DNA from: Piromyces finnis
Taxonomy: Eukaryota > Neocallimastigomycota > Neocallimastigomycetes > Neocallimastigales > Neocallimastigaceae
Assembly: GCA_002104945.1 (NCBI GenBank)
Contig: MCFH01000012.1
Location: 1 to 64,000 of the forward strand
Direction: 5' to 3'
DNA length: 64,000 nucleotides
Positions 12,694-33,858 of the stretch are shown one piece after another; position 1 is the first letter of the stretch; each line of letters opens with the position of its first letter. The notes below the pieces were generated by a model. It was not told the DNA's origin. It saw only the letters and a program-made list of their open reading frames with translations, and searched no databases. Made by a program: the position numbers and the translations under genes.

Positions 12694-14674
12694 ATGTTTC
12701 CAAAAAGATTACAAAGAATAATAAAATATCTTTTCTATTCAGGATTATTTGGAGGAACATTCTATTTAGTAGTAAAACAAGGAATTAAGCAATTCATAGT
12801 TAATCTTCCTACTATATATCATTCATTATTTTTCATATTTCTTGGAATTTTATTATGGGGAATTAATATTCATGTTTTAGAACATACAAATATTGATTGT
12901 ACGTCACTTTTGGCAACTAATGAATCAAGACCATTAAGAAATCAAAACAATAATTTTATAAATTATCATAATATCTATAAATTAGCTTATGGCTATTTTG
13001 TAATTCTTTTCACCAGTGTTTTAATTTATAATTATTGTGATACATTTTACGAAAAATCAACAACTCAATGGATAGCTATTATAACATTAATAGCTTCTAT
13101 TTACGCATTACTTATGCCAAACAAAATTTTATATAGGAAAGAAAGAAAAAAGTTTTTAGAGTATGTATTGAATTTATTACATTCCTTTTTTTTATTATTA
13201 TTATTATTATCTTATTCATAATATTTATATGGCATATAATATAATTTTTATTATCGTTACTTGTTTATCTACAATTATTTTTAAAGTGCATTGGTTCGAA
13301 TTGTTACACCAACCTTTAAATTAGAAACAGCATTCTGTGATGTCGTTATGGCCGATTTAATAACAAGTTTTTCAAAAGTTGTTGGTGATATATATGTAGC
13401 TTTAGCTGAAATATTTCTTGAAGTTGTTGTTGTTCCATATGCTGATAAAAAGTATGGTGATAATACCTATGCAGTGGATGGAAGATCACAAAAAGAAATA
13501 TCTGTTCACCTTCATCATCATATCCTTTTAGACCTTTTTGGTGCTATAATGATTTTGTAAGCATTATTATTAATTGTTGTTTTTCTTTTTCCATTTAAAA
13601 AAAAAAAAAATTAAAATTTAATAGTAAAATCTGATGAAGTTAAAAATATAAACAAATATTTATTTTTATATATTAAAAATAATTTTTTAGAGTCCCATAT
13701 TTATTTAGATTGAGACAATGTGTCGCAGATTATTTTACAAAAGCAACAAAATCTCAAAGAAGAAAAAGTTTATTAAATGCTATTAAATATGGTACATCAA
13801 TACCATTATATATACTTTCTGGATATTATTCATGGATTAAATCTGATATAAAAAATACTTCAGATAAAGAATTATTAGATCCAATGTATAGACATGCAAA
13901 AATTGTATTTACTTTTTGGTAAATAATAAGATATTTTTTGTATTACTATGTTAAATACATTTAAAAAAGAACGTTTTTTTTTTTTTTTTTCTTATTTTGT
14001 TAATAAAGTTCTTTTAGAATCGATTTTTTTAAATAACCATTATATATATTTAATTTTTATATAGGGTCATTTCATCATTTATAAATTCAGGATATTCATA
14101 CTATTGGGATTTATATAATGATTGGGAATTATGTAAGAAAAAAAAACATGATGATGAAAAATTTCCTTTTCTTCTAAGACCGATTCTTCACTTTTCAAAA
14201 CATTGGATGTATTACATTGTTATGATTATTGACTTAATTCTAAGATTTACATGGTTTGTTGATGTTTTCTCAATCTTCCAATTAAAAAATCTTTTCTTGG
14301 TTGATGATACCCCAACCATTCCAGAAGATATCAAGAAAATGAAAATTCAAAAACTTTTATTATCAAGACTTTTACTTCGTATTTTGGAAATTATCAGACG
14401 TTGGCTATGGATTTTCTTTAGATTAGAAAAGGAAGTAAGTCGACTCTATTTTTGTTATATTAAAGACTATTCATTATTAATCTATAATGTATAATTATAT
14501 AATTATTTATTTTTATTATAAATATATATTAATATAAAATATTTTTAACATTAATATTCATAGTGGGTCTTTACAAGCTCTGAATACGTAAGAATTGATG
14601 ATGATGATAAAAATTATAAATCAATTGACTCAGCATCTTTTATTCTTGCTGATCATATACAAATTATTAGTTAA
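12694..14674 (+). CDS. ERD1/EXS-domain membrane protein (5 exons, 481 aa)
   Basis: Exons: 12694-13160, 13287-13556, 13691-13918, 14065-14434 and 14564-14674; all junctions keep frame and use GTAT/GTAA donors. The N-terminal part has at least four hydrophobic segments. The rest shows the EXS-family order: an AFCDVVMADLITSFSKVVGD block like the LADQLTS motif, then RLRQCVADY, NAIKYGTSIP, YYWDLYNDWEL, LRFTWFVD and RRWLWIFFRLEKE. There is no SPX domain, so it resembles Erd1 rather than Xpr1/Syg1. Yeast Erd1 is a Golgi protein needed for glycosyltransferase retention and recycling of phosphate released during glycosylation. This copy is about 120 residues longer than yeast Erd1 and ends in a short acidic tail. 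Family is well supported; the exact role is inferred. Confidence 0.85.
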
Positions 14675-17129
<2,455 letters not shown>

Positions 17130-18995
17130 ATGCAAGCTTCCTTAGGTGAAAGTGTTTCAATGTTATCCAACTTAAAAATTAATGATATTTTAAAAGTTGA
17201 CCCACAATTACAAAAATTCCAAAAGCAAGTTTCTTTAAAAATTACATTAAAACAAACTGATGATAATAAAAAATATGCTATTTCAAGTTTAAATTTACCA
17301 GTTGGTACTTGTGTTCATGAAGAAAAGGCTCTTGCTTCAATTTTAAAATATGATTATTTAAAGGATTTATGTAATCATTGTTTTGGTTATTTTGAACGTA
17401 ACAAGAATCCTTTAAAAATGCCAAATATTTATCTTTCTGATGGTGAAGAAAATAAGGCTCTTTACTGTTCTAACAAATGTCGTGATGAAGCTAAGAGTAC
17501 TTACAATTTAATTAGCCCATTTTTACACAATGTATCAAAAATTGCTAAAGACAATGGTTTTGAAGTTGATGTTTTAAGACTTATTGTTTTTATTTTAGCC
17601 CAAAACAAGGTTTGTAACGATAATTGTGTTCTTGATTTAATATCTGAACTTCCAGCTTATGAAGAAAAAGATGTCGAAGAAGTTATTCAATGGTATAAGA
17701 AGTTAGAACGTTCTGTTAATGAATTATACGCTATTCTTCCAGAAGAACTTAAACCAGTTTCTCAAGAAAAATTATATGAAATTGCCTGCAAGGTTTGTAA
17801 TTACTCTTTATCTCCATGTGACCAAGGTCATACTAACCCAGAAGTTGGTTTAGCTCTTTATCCTATCACCAGCTTATTCTTTAGACAATCTTGTGATCCA
17901 AATTGTACTATTACTTATGAAGGTACTAATGTCCAAATTTTCACCATCAAACCTGTCAAGGTTGGTGAAGAATTATGTGTTAGTTATGTTGATCTTTATC
18001 AAGCAAGATACGAACGTGGTCAAGAAATATATATGAAAAAGCATGAATGGTGTCAATGTTCAAGATGTACAGAAGACATTAACCAAAGTGTTGATAGATT
18101 TGTTTGTGGTTTACTTTGTGATGAATGTAAGAAAGATGTATATCCAGTAGATTCTAACGGTTATTATGAATACCAAAGTAAAGTTGCTAGTATTAAAGAA
18201 AAAACTGAAAAGAGAAGAGAAAAAATCCGTGAATTAGTTAAACAAGAATTCGAAAAAATTGCAGCTGAAAGAGAAGCTGCTGCTAATGGTGAAATTCCAG
18301 CTCAACAAGCTGAACAAACTCAAGCTCAATCTACTGAAAATACTATTGATCAAGCTAAACAAGCTACTAGAATGTTTTTCAAGGGAGATGATGAAAATAT
18401 CATTGAAAAAGAAACTTTAAAGATTATTGGTATTAATGAAAATGATGTTTACACCTGTCCATCTTGTAAACATGAACGCAATAAGGCAGAAATATTGTCT
18501 TTCTTACAAAGAGTTTCAGATCATTTTATTGCTCCAATCACTTTCCTTCAAAATGGTCAATACGGTAATGCTGCAGAATTCTTTAACAGAATACTTGATA
18601 GATACTCAAAATTCCTTCATCCACAATCCTATTATTTAATGAACGCTCGTGTTCAACTCCTCAACTGTTACATATATGAACAAAAATGGGATGATTGTAT
18701 TCAATTAGCCAAAACAATTATTGAAGCTAAGGAAAAATCAGATGTATACACTACTAAATATTCTCCAGAAATCATGGATTTATATGAAAATTTAGGTGAT
18801 TATTGTACCCAAAGTTTAGAAGCTAAAAAATCTGATATTTTAAACACCAGTAGTAGTAACTCTGATATTAGAAAGAAATATTTAATAAAAGAAAGATCAA
18901 AGGCTTATGAAAGTTGTTTAGAATTAAGATCAGCTGTTTATGGAAAAGATCATCCAAAGACTTTAGCTGTTCAAAGAAAAATTGATGCTCTTTAA
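17130..18995 (+). CDS. SMYD-like SET/MYND protein, probably catalytically altered (621 aa)
   Basis: Intronless. The split SET layout of SMYD proteins is clear: a SET N-part, a zinc-finger insert with C81, C84, C113 and C117, the SET core with RQSCDPNC at 252-259 and GEELCVSYVDLY at 279-290, and a post-SET cluster around C308, C310 and C313. Further CxxC pairs follow at about 330 and 455. Between them, residues about 355-415 are charged and Gln/Ala-rich, likely coiled coil. The C-terminus (from about 470) is TPR-like helical repeats ending in YGKDHPKTLAVQ. Two features differ from active enzymes: the usual NHSC motif reads RQSC, losing the Asn-His pair that contacts S-adenosylmethionine, and the GxG-type turn near the N-terminus is not evident. 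The MYND finger is also shortened. Family assignment is firm; methyltransferase activity is doubtful. Confidence 0.88.
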   Translation: MQASLGESVSMLSNLKINDILKVDPQLQKFQKQVSLKITLKQTDDNKKYAISSLNLPVGTCVHEEKALASILKYDYLKDLCNHCFGYFERNKNPLKMPNIYLSDGEENKALYCSNKCRDEAKSTYNLISPFLHNVSKIAKDNGFEVDVLRLIVFILAQNKVCNDNCVLDLISELPAYEEKDVEEVIQWYKKLERSVNELYAILPEELKPVSQEKLYEIACKVCNYSLSPCDQGHTNPEVGLALYPITSLFFRQSCDPNCTITYEGTNVQIFTIKPVKVGEELCVSYVDLYQARYERGQEIYMKKHEWCQCSRCTEDINQSVDRFVCGLLCDECKKDVYPVDSNGYYEYQSKVASIKEKTEKRREKIRELVKQEFEKIAAEREAAANGEIPAQQAEQTQAQSTENTIDQAKQATRMFFKGDDENIIEKETLKIIGINENDVYTCPSCKHERNKAEILSFLQRVSDHFIAPITFLQNGQYGNAAEFFNRILDRYSKFLHPQSYYLMNARVQLLNCYIYEQKWDDCIQLAKTIIEAKEKSDVYTTKYSPEIMDLYENLGDYCTQSLEAKKSDILNTSSSNSDIRKKYLIKERSKAYESCLELRSAVYGKDHPKTLAVQRKIDAL

Positions 18996-20247
18996 AAAGT
19001 TTTGCAACTCATAAAAAAAATGTAGGAAAACAAAAAAATTACAAAAAAAAATTATATAAAAAAATTACAATAGAATATTAAAAATCATATTTATTATAAA
19101 GTTTAAAAAAAAAAAAAGAAAGCATATATTATTAGAAAAATGGAATTATAATAATTGTAAATATTAGTTTTATCAAAAATATATATATATCTAATATTTA
19201 ATTATAATTAATATGATGTTTTTATAATTATATATAAATTAATTTTTAGATAAAGAAAAAGTCAGATAAAAAATTAAAAATAATAATAATATTAGAAATA
19301 CACAACACTTTATATATATAAATAATAATTTATAATAAAATATAATAATAAAATAGAATAAAATATAAAATTTTTAATTATTTTTTTATTTTGGTTTTAA
19401 TAATTTTTATAAAATAAATTTATTTGCAACCTTTGTATTTTAAAAAATATAAAAGTCATTAATGAAAGTAAAAGTCTTTACTTTTATATACCCAATAAAT
19501 AAAATCAATTATGTAAAGAAAATTTTTTTTTTTTCATTTTAAATTTATATAATAATTGTAAATAGAAAATATTATTGCTAGTAAAAAAAGTTTTTTTTTT
19601 TTTTTTTTAATGTATATTTAAATCTATTAAGATTGAAATAGATGCTGCACTCACCTTTTTCTTTTCTATAAAAGCACAAAAATAATTCATTAGCATTTGA
19701 AAAATTAATAAATATTTTAAAAATATTTTTTAAAAATATAATTAAATGAATATAATATAATTAATATAATACCTTCTAATTTTTCATTCCTAACCATTTT
19801 TATTGATATTATTTGTTATATGGAGTTTTTGATTTATAAATTATCTTTTTAACCAATGAAATAAAAAGAAACTATAATTAAAATAATAATTAAAATTTTT
19901 TAAAAAAAGAAATGTTATTAGAAATAATAAAATAATAAAATAATTCTGTAATCTTAAAAAAAAAAAAAGTATTATCCAACACCAATTTAACGGTGTTTAT
20001 GACAAATAATAATATTAATTTATGGTAATTATAATAAAATAATAATTGTAAGAAAAAAAAAATAAAAGAACTATTAAAAATTAAATAATTGAAAATTATA
20101 TATATATTTCATTTTTTATATTTATTTTTTTTAAAAAAAAAGTTTTATATGTAAAATTTTATATTTAATAATTGTGTGGGACTACAATATTTTAAAAAAA
20201 GTAAATATAATATTAAGAAGGAAAGTAATTTGAAAGAAAACGTCAGG
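18996..20247. other. AT-rich intergenic DNA between SMYD-like gene and TOP3B
   Basis: Holds the 3' UTR of the SET protein and the TOP3B promoter. Only poly(A)/poly(T) runs are visible. Confidence 0.55.
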
Positions 20248-27573
<7,326 letters not shown>

Positions 27574-28016
27574 AACAAAACATATTAAAAAAAAAAAAAA
27601 AAAATGGATGACAAAAATATAGATAAAACAGATAGATTAACTTCAATAATAACCACTTACATTTGATTTATTATATATCATTCATTTGTATATAACATCA
27701 TTTTATATTATATAAAAGACAAACTTTATTGATATTAATAATTTTAATTCATATTCTTTTTTTTTTTTTTTATTTTTTTTTATTTATTTATTTATTCTTT
27801 TTTTTTTTTTTTTTAGACTAGGAAGATAATACACATCTTTATTTATTTATTTAATTTGTGATATTACATAATATTAGGTGATAATACATATTGATATAAT
27901 AAATAATAAATAAAAATAATAAAATATATATAAATAAAAATATAAATATAAAATAATATAAAATAATTATTAAAGTTGCATAAAGGTTCAATGAACATGA
28001 ACTTTGCAATTTGTAC
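27574..28016. other. AT-rich intergenic DNA 3' of TOP3B
   Basis: Contains T runs and the TOP3B 3' UTR; no gene is visible. Confidence 0.5.
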
Positions 28017-28295
28017 TGTGTGGGATTGGTCCCTACCTAATAAATTAAATGAAATAAAAAAAAAGAAGTAATCAGGTAGGATAGTGTAGTGTCCACTAAA
28101 CTCTCCCATGAGCTCATAATGTTTTCATTCAAAGAAATACTAACATTGAACCCTGTGTATGGAACACTGAGGATGTTCCTTTGCCATATCGGTACGTCGT
28201 TGGCGATCTTGATTACGTTAGGTGTCTTACTAAACCTATCAAAAAGTATCTTCATAGACCTACTAATGGAAGTAGGTTTGTTGAGACCGATATGC
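28017..28295. repeat. dispersed repeat, copy B
   Basis: Second copy of the repeat at 7143-7457, better preserved and richer in G/C. Open frames of about 86-96 codons exist on both strands but are not conserved in the other copy, so they are not treated as genes. It lies just beyond the 3' end of the intact minus-strand retrotransposon. Confidence 0.75.
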
Positions 28296-28384
28296 ATTAG
28301 ACGATTTGAATTAAGGAATTTGTTGTTAGTATATCTGAACGCTTTACTTCCATTATTTAGGTTACTATTATTCCAATAATGTTC

Positions 28385-28453
28385 TATCCATTAGTTGATA
28401 ACCAGTTAGATAATTTAACTTTAGACATATTACAATCACCAACAAGAATCGAT

Positions 28454-28456
<3 letters not shown>
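28385..28456 (-). pseudogene. endonuclease fragment of the same non-LTR family abutting the intact element
   Basis: About 70 bp matching 32064-32134 of the intact copy with only three or four differences (shared words CCATTAGTTGATAACCAGTT and CACCAACAAGAATCGATGG), same orientation. It ends directly at the poly(T) that represents the intact element's poly(A) tail. This indicates insertion next to or into another copy of the family. Confidence 0.8.
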
Positions 28457-28488
<32 letters not shown>

Positions 28489-31400
28489 TTTTTTTTAACG
28501 GCATCAAATATTTTAAACTTTATTATTTATTTAATTAAAATTATAATACATGTAATAAAAAATTAAAAAATAAAAATAAAAATAAAAAAAATATGTTTAA
28601 ATAAACACAAATGAATAAAAATTGGGTATAATGTATTCTAGTAATTTTAATTAAAGTAAGAAAGCCACTATCATACTAAAGTATAATAATTGTATTTGAC
28701 TTCCAATGGGACACCGAGCCAAAGATCAAAATTTTGTCATGGAACAAAATTATGATCTCCATTGGTTGCGCTGGCCCTCCTGGCCTGTCTTACTGTTTCT
28801 TCAGCATTGACGCTCTTGGATGTTGCTTCAAACCTTTTGAACATTGACCATTGCTGGCCAATAGCAAAAGGCATGATTTTGGTTAGAAGTTCCGCGGTTA
28901 CCGTCAAGAATGGTGTTCCTTCGTTAGTACCAGATTGAATCTGACGCTTACAAAGTTCTTTCCATTCCCTTGAATTGTAATTAATATTGTTAAAACTTCT
29001 TCCCCCAAGAAGGAATTTAAATATTTCACTGCACACACTAGAATAATCATACACATTAATATTCACCGGATTATTAGAACTATTACTATCATTAACTAAA
29101 TTACTATCTAAATTAGAATTATTATCTTCACTATTGCTATCATTACTAATATTATTATTTCTATTATTGTTATTATTACTATTGTTACTATTACTATTGT
29201 TACTATTACTATTGTTATTACTACTATTGTTACTATTACTATTAATGTTATTGCTATCTCTACTGATATTATCAATTTCATTATTATTGATAGGACTATT
29301 GGAATTACGTTGACTGAAAAAATTTAATAGCTGGACTATAGAATCATAATGTTTAATACGGATATCTCTAAATGTTGGACAATCTAATAACCAATGTTTA
29401 ATACTTTGATCTCCACACTTGCAACATGGACAGTAGTTAGGACAAACTGGATCAACAAATTTGGCAGCTTTGGCAACTCTAGCATCCAACTTGTATCCGC
29501 TTCTTGCTTTCAATAGCCAGTAGAAGCCAAAGGCAAACTCTGGGTACTCATAACATAATTTAATAAAATCTTTAGTTTCAATAAATTTATTATCATCATA
29601 ATATTGCGCTTTGATTGAATTCCCTTTGAGATCTTTCCAATAAAAGTTTTTAACTGCTTTAACATCTCCATGCTTCTTTAGTTTTTTATCAAGTGTCCTA
29701 CTTGATTTGCACCACGTGTATTTTCTAAATTTAGGAATGTAATTGACAAGGTGTGAGATAATACAATTTGAGTTTTTCCATTTGTTAAAACATCTAACCT
29801 GAGCTAACGCACATTTGGCTGACAATGGAGGAATATTCAAATCTTTTGAAATAGAGTATAAAGATATAAACGATACAGCTTTATGAACTCCGGCAACCCA
29901 TCGTATTCCTTTGTTAACATGCTTCTGAGCAATCCTAGACCTAGCTTTGTTGGATCCAAGTAATGGTGCAAAGTATGAAACTCTGCTAATCACTTGAGAG
30001 TTAAGTACTAGTTTTTTGAAAGGAATAGGAATATTAGGATTTCTTAAGAATTTACTGACTGAGAAAAGTCCTTTCAAAACCTTGTTATTAAGAACTTTAA
30101 TTACTGGTTTAAGGGACAAATTCTTATCAAATGGAACACCAAGATAAGTGTAGCAGTCAGTAGTTGGAATGGGTTGTCCTGCTAAGTAAAATGTTGGATC
30201 TCTCTTGTTCTGATTTTCTATTGATTCAGGACGAATCACCATCGTTGAACATTTCTGGATACCAAATTCCATTTCATTATACAATGCCCATTCATTAACT
30301 CTTCTAAGCATCTTTTTTAAGCATCCTCTTGTTGGAGCACAAATAACTATATCATCTGCAAAAAGTCCACCACAGCATCGAGTGTCACCTAAACTGACTC
30401 CTAGATCTTCGCACTCTCTAAATATATCATTAATAAAGAGATTAAAGAGAATAGGAGAAAGAGGGCAACCTTGACGGACTCCTTTCTTCACATCAAAAGA
30501 TTTCGAGAATTGTCCATCTAATTTGACATTAGCCTTAGATGTTAAATATAAATTTTTGATAAATTGTAAACTCTTACCTCGGATTCCTAAACAATCTAAT
30601 TTATGGAGAATATTACCGATTGGGACTGAATCGTATGCTTTCCTGAGATCTAAAAAGGCCAAATATGTCTCTTTATTATCTAATTGACGTCTACGGCATA
30701 TTTCTTGGATTGAAATGAAAAGACTGATACTTTCTTCCTTTTTTCGAAAACCAAATTGTTCAGGTCTAATGAAATTATTCTTTAGACCATATTCTGAAAT
30801 TCTAGTGGTGACAATTTTGGAAATCAACTTAATACCATTATTGATAAGTGATATACCTCGATAGTTATCACAATCTGTCAAATCTCCCTTCTTAGGAATA
30901 GAAACAATACTGGATTCATTCCATGAGTTGGGGAAATCTCCATCCCAAATACGGTTGAATAATTTAAGAATAAAATTTAAACCATGAGCATCATTATCTG
31001 AAGTAGTATTACCAGAAGAATTATTATCTGTAGCATTATTAGAATCATTACTTGATGGAACTAATGCTTTGTAAAATTCAATTGGAATACCATCCGGACC
31101 TGATGCTTTATAATTTGGAGTAGTGAGGATAGCTGACTTGACTTCATCAATACTAATATCTTGGTTGATATCCCACTCATCAAGCATAGGAAGTGAAAAA
31201 CGTTTATTCGTTGGTTCTTCATACCAATGCTCCAAATCAAGACTTACACCACTTGGATCTGATGCAAGATTTTCGAAATGATCATGCCACACATCTAGTT
31301 GTTCTTCCGTAGCAACAACTAATTCTCCATTTTTATTTTTAATTGGTTGAGCAATAAAGAAAGAATCTTTTCCAATTTTTGCAGTTTTCTTGATCCATTT

Positions 31401-33260
31401 CCAGGCCTTCTTAGGATTATGACTCTTCATATACTCACATCCTGTTTTAATCCAATGAAGATATTCTTGCTTCCTAAATTCATTACATCTTTTGTGGATG
31501 TAATCAATGAGCTTACGGTAGATTTTAATTCGTTTAATAAATTCATCTATATCATAAATTCTTTCTTTTTTAAATCTCTTATACAACTTCATTTTGATTT
31601 TTTGAAGATTAAAAATTTGTTGTGAAATATGAAATGAAGACTTTATAACATTATTTGCTGAAGTAATACTGAGCTCGTCTGCAATTGAAAAAGCAGTTGA
31701 AGTAAACTCTTTGGAAAGTTCATCTGTAGAAACATTAGGATCGTTGAATTTTGCTGAAAGTATTTGGAATTTATTATGACTGAGAATAGATTCCTTTTCC
31801 TCAATACATTTTAATCTATTCCATTTCAGAATTTTCTTAGGAACATTAAAGTCATTAGAAAAATCTTCCATAGGAATAATTTTACCATTAATAAGAAGTG
31901 GCTTATGGTCTGATACAGGATAAAAATTATTTATAAATGATCCTGAGTGAATAAGATCTTTCATCTTCGAATTGATAAGAGCATGGTCAATGTCGGAAGA
32001 TTGATCACCTCGAGTCCAAGAGATAGTAGACCCTCTAAGCGGAAGAATTTCCCAATCTCCTAATCCATTAGTTGATAACCAGTTGGATAATTTTACTTTA
32101 GACATATTAAAATCACCAACAAGAATCGATGGATGGGATGAATGAGTTTGTAACCACAAGCGAACTTCTAACTTTGCATGATCAACATAGATGTTGTGAT
32201 GACTATGAGGCATATAAACATTTCCAATCGAGCATTTGAATCTATTCCAGAGACTAAAAGTATAAATAGAAATAATATACTTTCCAGAGAAGTTTTCAAG
32301 TGAGGCTTGACACGAATTGTGAAAACCTAAATATAAACCTCTCATTCCCGGAACTGATTCGTCAGCTTTCTTGAAAAAGTGTCTATAGTTTCGCAAAGTA
32401 ACACGACAAGGATAATCTGTATTCGATCCAGAACCATTACCAGTTTCTTGGAAACATAAAAATAATGGTTTGAAAATAGCTGTGAAATAGCTAATACTAT
32501 CTCTCTTTTCGTGGTTCCACCCATTGGTGTTCCAACTAAGACAAAAAGAAATGTTATCAGGCTTGTTGGATGAGGAAGAATCGTTGCTATTATTATTATT
32601 ATTAAAGTCATCGTTATTAATGGATGATGCATCAGAGGAATAAGTAGAACTATTACTAGATGGCTGTGAAACTGAAGAACTATCAACTATTGAACTGTTA
32701 TCAGAGTTGATAGAGCTATTAGAATTAATTGTTGAATGTTGAGATTGAAATTGTGTTTGCTGTAGATCTGGAATATTTTCATGATTGGAAACTTGTTGAA
32801 GATCTTGTTGAAGATCTAGTTGAAGATCGGATTGTTGATGAGATTGTTGAACTGATTGTTGAAATGATTGTTGAATAGAATGTTGATGTTTATTAGAAAC
32901 TAAAATTTTACGTTTGAGAGTGGAAAAAGTGTATTTGTGATTCCTTCTACTACGAGCTGAAAAGGAAATTGAGGTAACTGAAAGTTTCTTCTTTAACATG
33001 TGTAAGATTTTAATACAATCTTTCGATGAACCATGAACCTTGACTAAGAAAAAGTGATCATTGAAAGTCTGAAAATATTTAACACTAATAACTGAATTAA
33101 ATTTATCTTCTAGAATAACCTCGAGTTTTTCCCATAGCATATTTACTGACCATGATCGAATACCACGGATAAAGAAGGAGCGAATATCATCTAAGGGGAT
33201 ACCATAAGACCGGGTACCACGTCTGATATAATTCTTGTCTTTAATATAAAGGACTGACAT
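28457..33260 (-). mobile_element. non-LTR retrotransposon, apparently intact
   Basis: On the minus strand: one long open frame (28737-33260), a roughly 240-bp 3' UTR, and a poly(A) tail visible as T at about 28457-28497. The 5' border is uncertain; the 5' UTR probably extends past 33260, where a CT repeat lies near 33345-33360. No target-site duplication could be identified with confidence. Several decayed relatives lie at 3.9, 7.8-9.4 and 10.1 kb and a fresh fragment at 28.4 kb. Confidence 0.9.
28737..33260 (-). CDS. endonuclease-reverse transcriptase polyprotein of non-LTR element (1507 aa)
   Basis: Drives target-primed reverse transcription. In order: an N-terminal region with a Gln-rich stretch (about residues 125-170) and a Ser/Asn-rich linker; an apurinic-type endonuclease with SWNTNGW at about 242, VGDFNMS at about 383 and SDHKPLL at about 452; a reverse transcriptase with GPDGIPIEFYK (about 723), NYRGISL, QFGFRK, LRKAYDSVP, GVRQGCPLSPILFNLFIND and the catalytic FADD (about 967); then a zinc-binding CPCCKC...HWLLDC motif (about 1275-1296). 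An Asn/Ser-rich insertion follows at about 1330-1390. The frame is complete with all catalytic motifs present, so the element could be active. No separate ORF1 with CCHC knuckles is seen; the N-terminal 240 residues may take that role. The clade is not determined. Confidence 0.93.
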   Translation of the reverse strand: MSVLYIKDKNYIRRGTRSYGIPLDDIRSFFIRGIRSWSVNMLWEKLEVILEDKFNSVISVKYFQTFNDHFFLVKVHGSSKDCIKILHMLKKKLSVTSISFSARSRRNHKYTFSTLKRKILVSNKHQHSIQQSFQQSVQQSHQQSDLQLDLQQDLQQVSNHENIPDLQQTQFQSQHSTINSNSSINSDNSSIVDSSSVSQPSSNSSTYSSDASSINNDDFNNNNNSNDSSSSNKPDNISFCLSWNTNGWNHEKRDSISYFTAIFKPLFLCFQETGNGSGSNTDYPCRVTLRNYRHFFKKADESVPGMRGLYLGFHNSCQASLENFSGKYIISIYTFSLWNRFKCSIGNVYMPHSHHNIYVDHAKLEVRLWLQTHSSHPSILVGDFNMSKVKLSNWLSTNGLGDWEILPLRGSTISWTRGDQSSDIDHALINSKMKDLIHSGSFINNFYPVSDHKPLLINGKIIPMEDFSNDFNVPKKILKWNRLKCIEEKESILSHNKFQILSAKFNDPNVSTDELSKEFTSTAFSIADELSITSANNVIKSSFHISQQIFNLQKIKMKLYKRFKKERIYDIDEFIKRIKIYRKLIDYIHKRCNEFRKQEYLHWIKTGCEYMKSHNPKKAWKWIKKTAKIGKDSFFIAQPIKNKNGELVVATEEQLDVWHDHFENLASDPSGVSLDLEHWYEEPTNKRFSLPMLDEWDINQDISIDEVKSAILTTPNYKASGPDGIPIEFYKALVPSSNDSNNATDNNSSGNTTSDNDAHGLNFILKLFNRIWDGDFPNSWNESSIVSIPKKGDLTDCDNYRGISLINNGIKLISKIVTTRISEYGLKNNFIRPEQFGFRKKEESISLFISIQEICRRRQLDNKETYLAFLDLRKAYDSVPIGNILHKLDCLGIRGKSLQFIKNLYLTSKANVKLDGQFSKSFDVKKGVRQGCPLSPILFNLFINDIFRECEDLGVSLGDTRCCGGLFADDIVICAPTRGCLKKMLRRVNEWALYNEMEFGIQKCSTMVIRPESIENQNKRDPTFYLAGQPIPTTDCYTYLGVPFDKNLSLKPVIKVLNNKVLKGLFSVSKFLRNPNIPIPFKKLVLNSQVISRVSYFAPLLGSNKARSRIAQKHVNKGIRWVAGVHKAVSFISLYSISKDLNIPPLSAKCALAQVRCFNKWKNSNCIISHLVNYIPKFRKYTWCKSSRTLDKKLKKHGDVKAVKNFYWKDLKGNSIKAQYYDDNKFIETKDFIKLCYEYPEFAFGFYWLLKARSGYKLDARVAKAAKFVDPVCPNYCPCCKCGDQSIKHWLLDCPTFRDIRIKHYDSIVQLLNFFSQRNSNSPINNNEIDNISRDSNNINSNSNNSSNNNSNSNNSNSNNSNNNNNRNNNISNDSNSEDNNSNLDSNLVNDSNSSNNPVNINVYDYSSVCSEIFKFLLGGRSFNNINYNSREWKELCKRQIQSGTNEGTPFLTVTAELLTKIMPFAIGQQWSMFKRFEATSKSVNAEETVRQARRASATNGDHNFVP

Positions 33261-33858
33261 GATAATAAATTCTAATTAAAAATATTGAATATAAAATAAA
33301 TACTAATAAAAATTATAAATATAACGTATATGGAAAAAAAATCTGTCTCTCTCTCTCTTCTTAAAAGTACTGGATAGTACAAAAATTGTTACGATGCTTT
33401 GTTTAAAGTTTCTTTTTTTTGAATTCTAGTTGTAAATTTTCTTTAAAAATTCTAGTTTTGGTTTGTTGTTAGTAAATTCGAATCGCTTTTTGACACTAAA
33501 CTTGTTTGACTTTACTTTTCATTAAATATTTAAATTGGTAAAAAATTTGAATCAAGAATATCGACACCAGAAAGCTTGTGAATAGTATTTTTACATGATG
33601 TAGAGTGAATCAGTCTCTTACAAGAAACAATACAACAATAGCTACATGAATATAAAAATACAATGCAAATGCTAAAGTTGACTACATTGGATTCTTACAA
33701 GAGAAGAGTAGTACTACATGAATACATGAATAAAAGAAAAAATACAGCAACAAAATGTATTACTCTTTTAATTAAATACTATACAAACTTACCTGAATAT
33801 CAAACATTCAACTTATTCATCAAATACTTAATTCGATGAATAAAATGTTTTTTAATCG
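33261..33858. other. possible 5' UTR and flank of the retrotransposon
   Basis: No gene. It contains a short CT repeat (33345-33358) and loosely repeated ACATGAATA-type words near 33640-33740. More G/C than typical intergenic DNA, so probably transposon-derived. Confidence 0.45.

Noticed and set aside
28037..28379. Protein-coding genes of 86-96 codons on either strand
   Set aside because: The same repeat at 7143-7457 does not preserve either frame and no family is recognisable.
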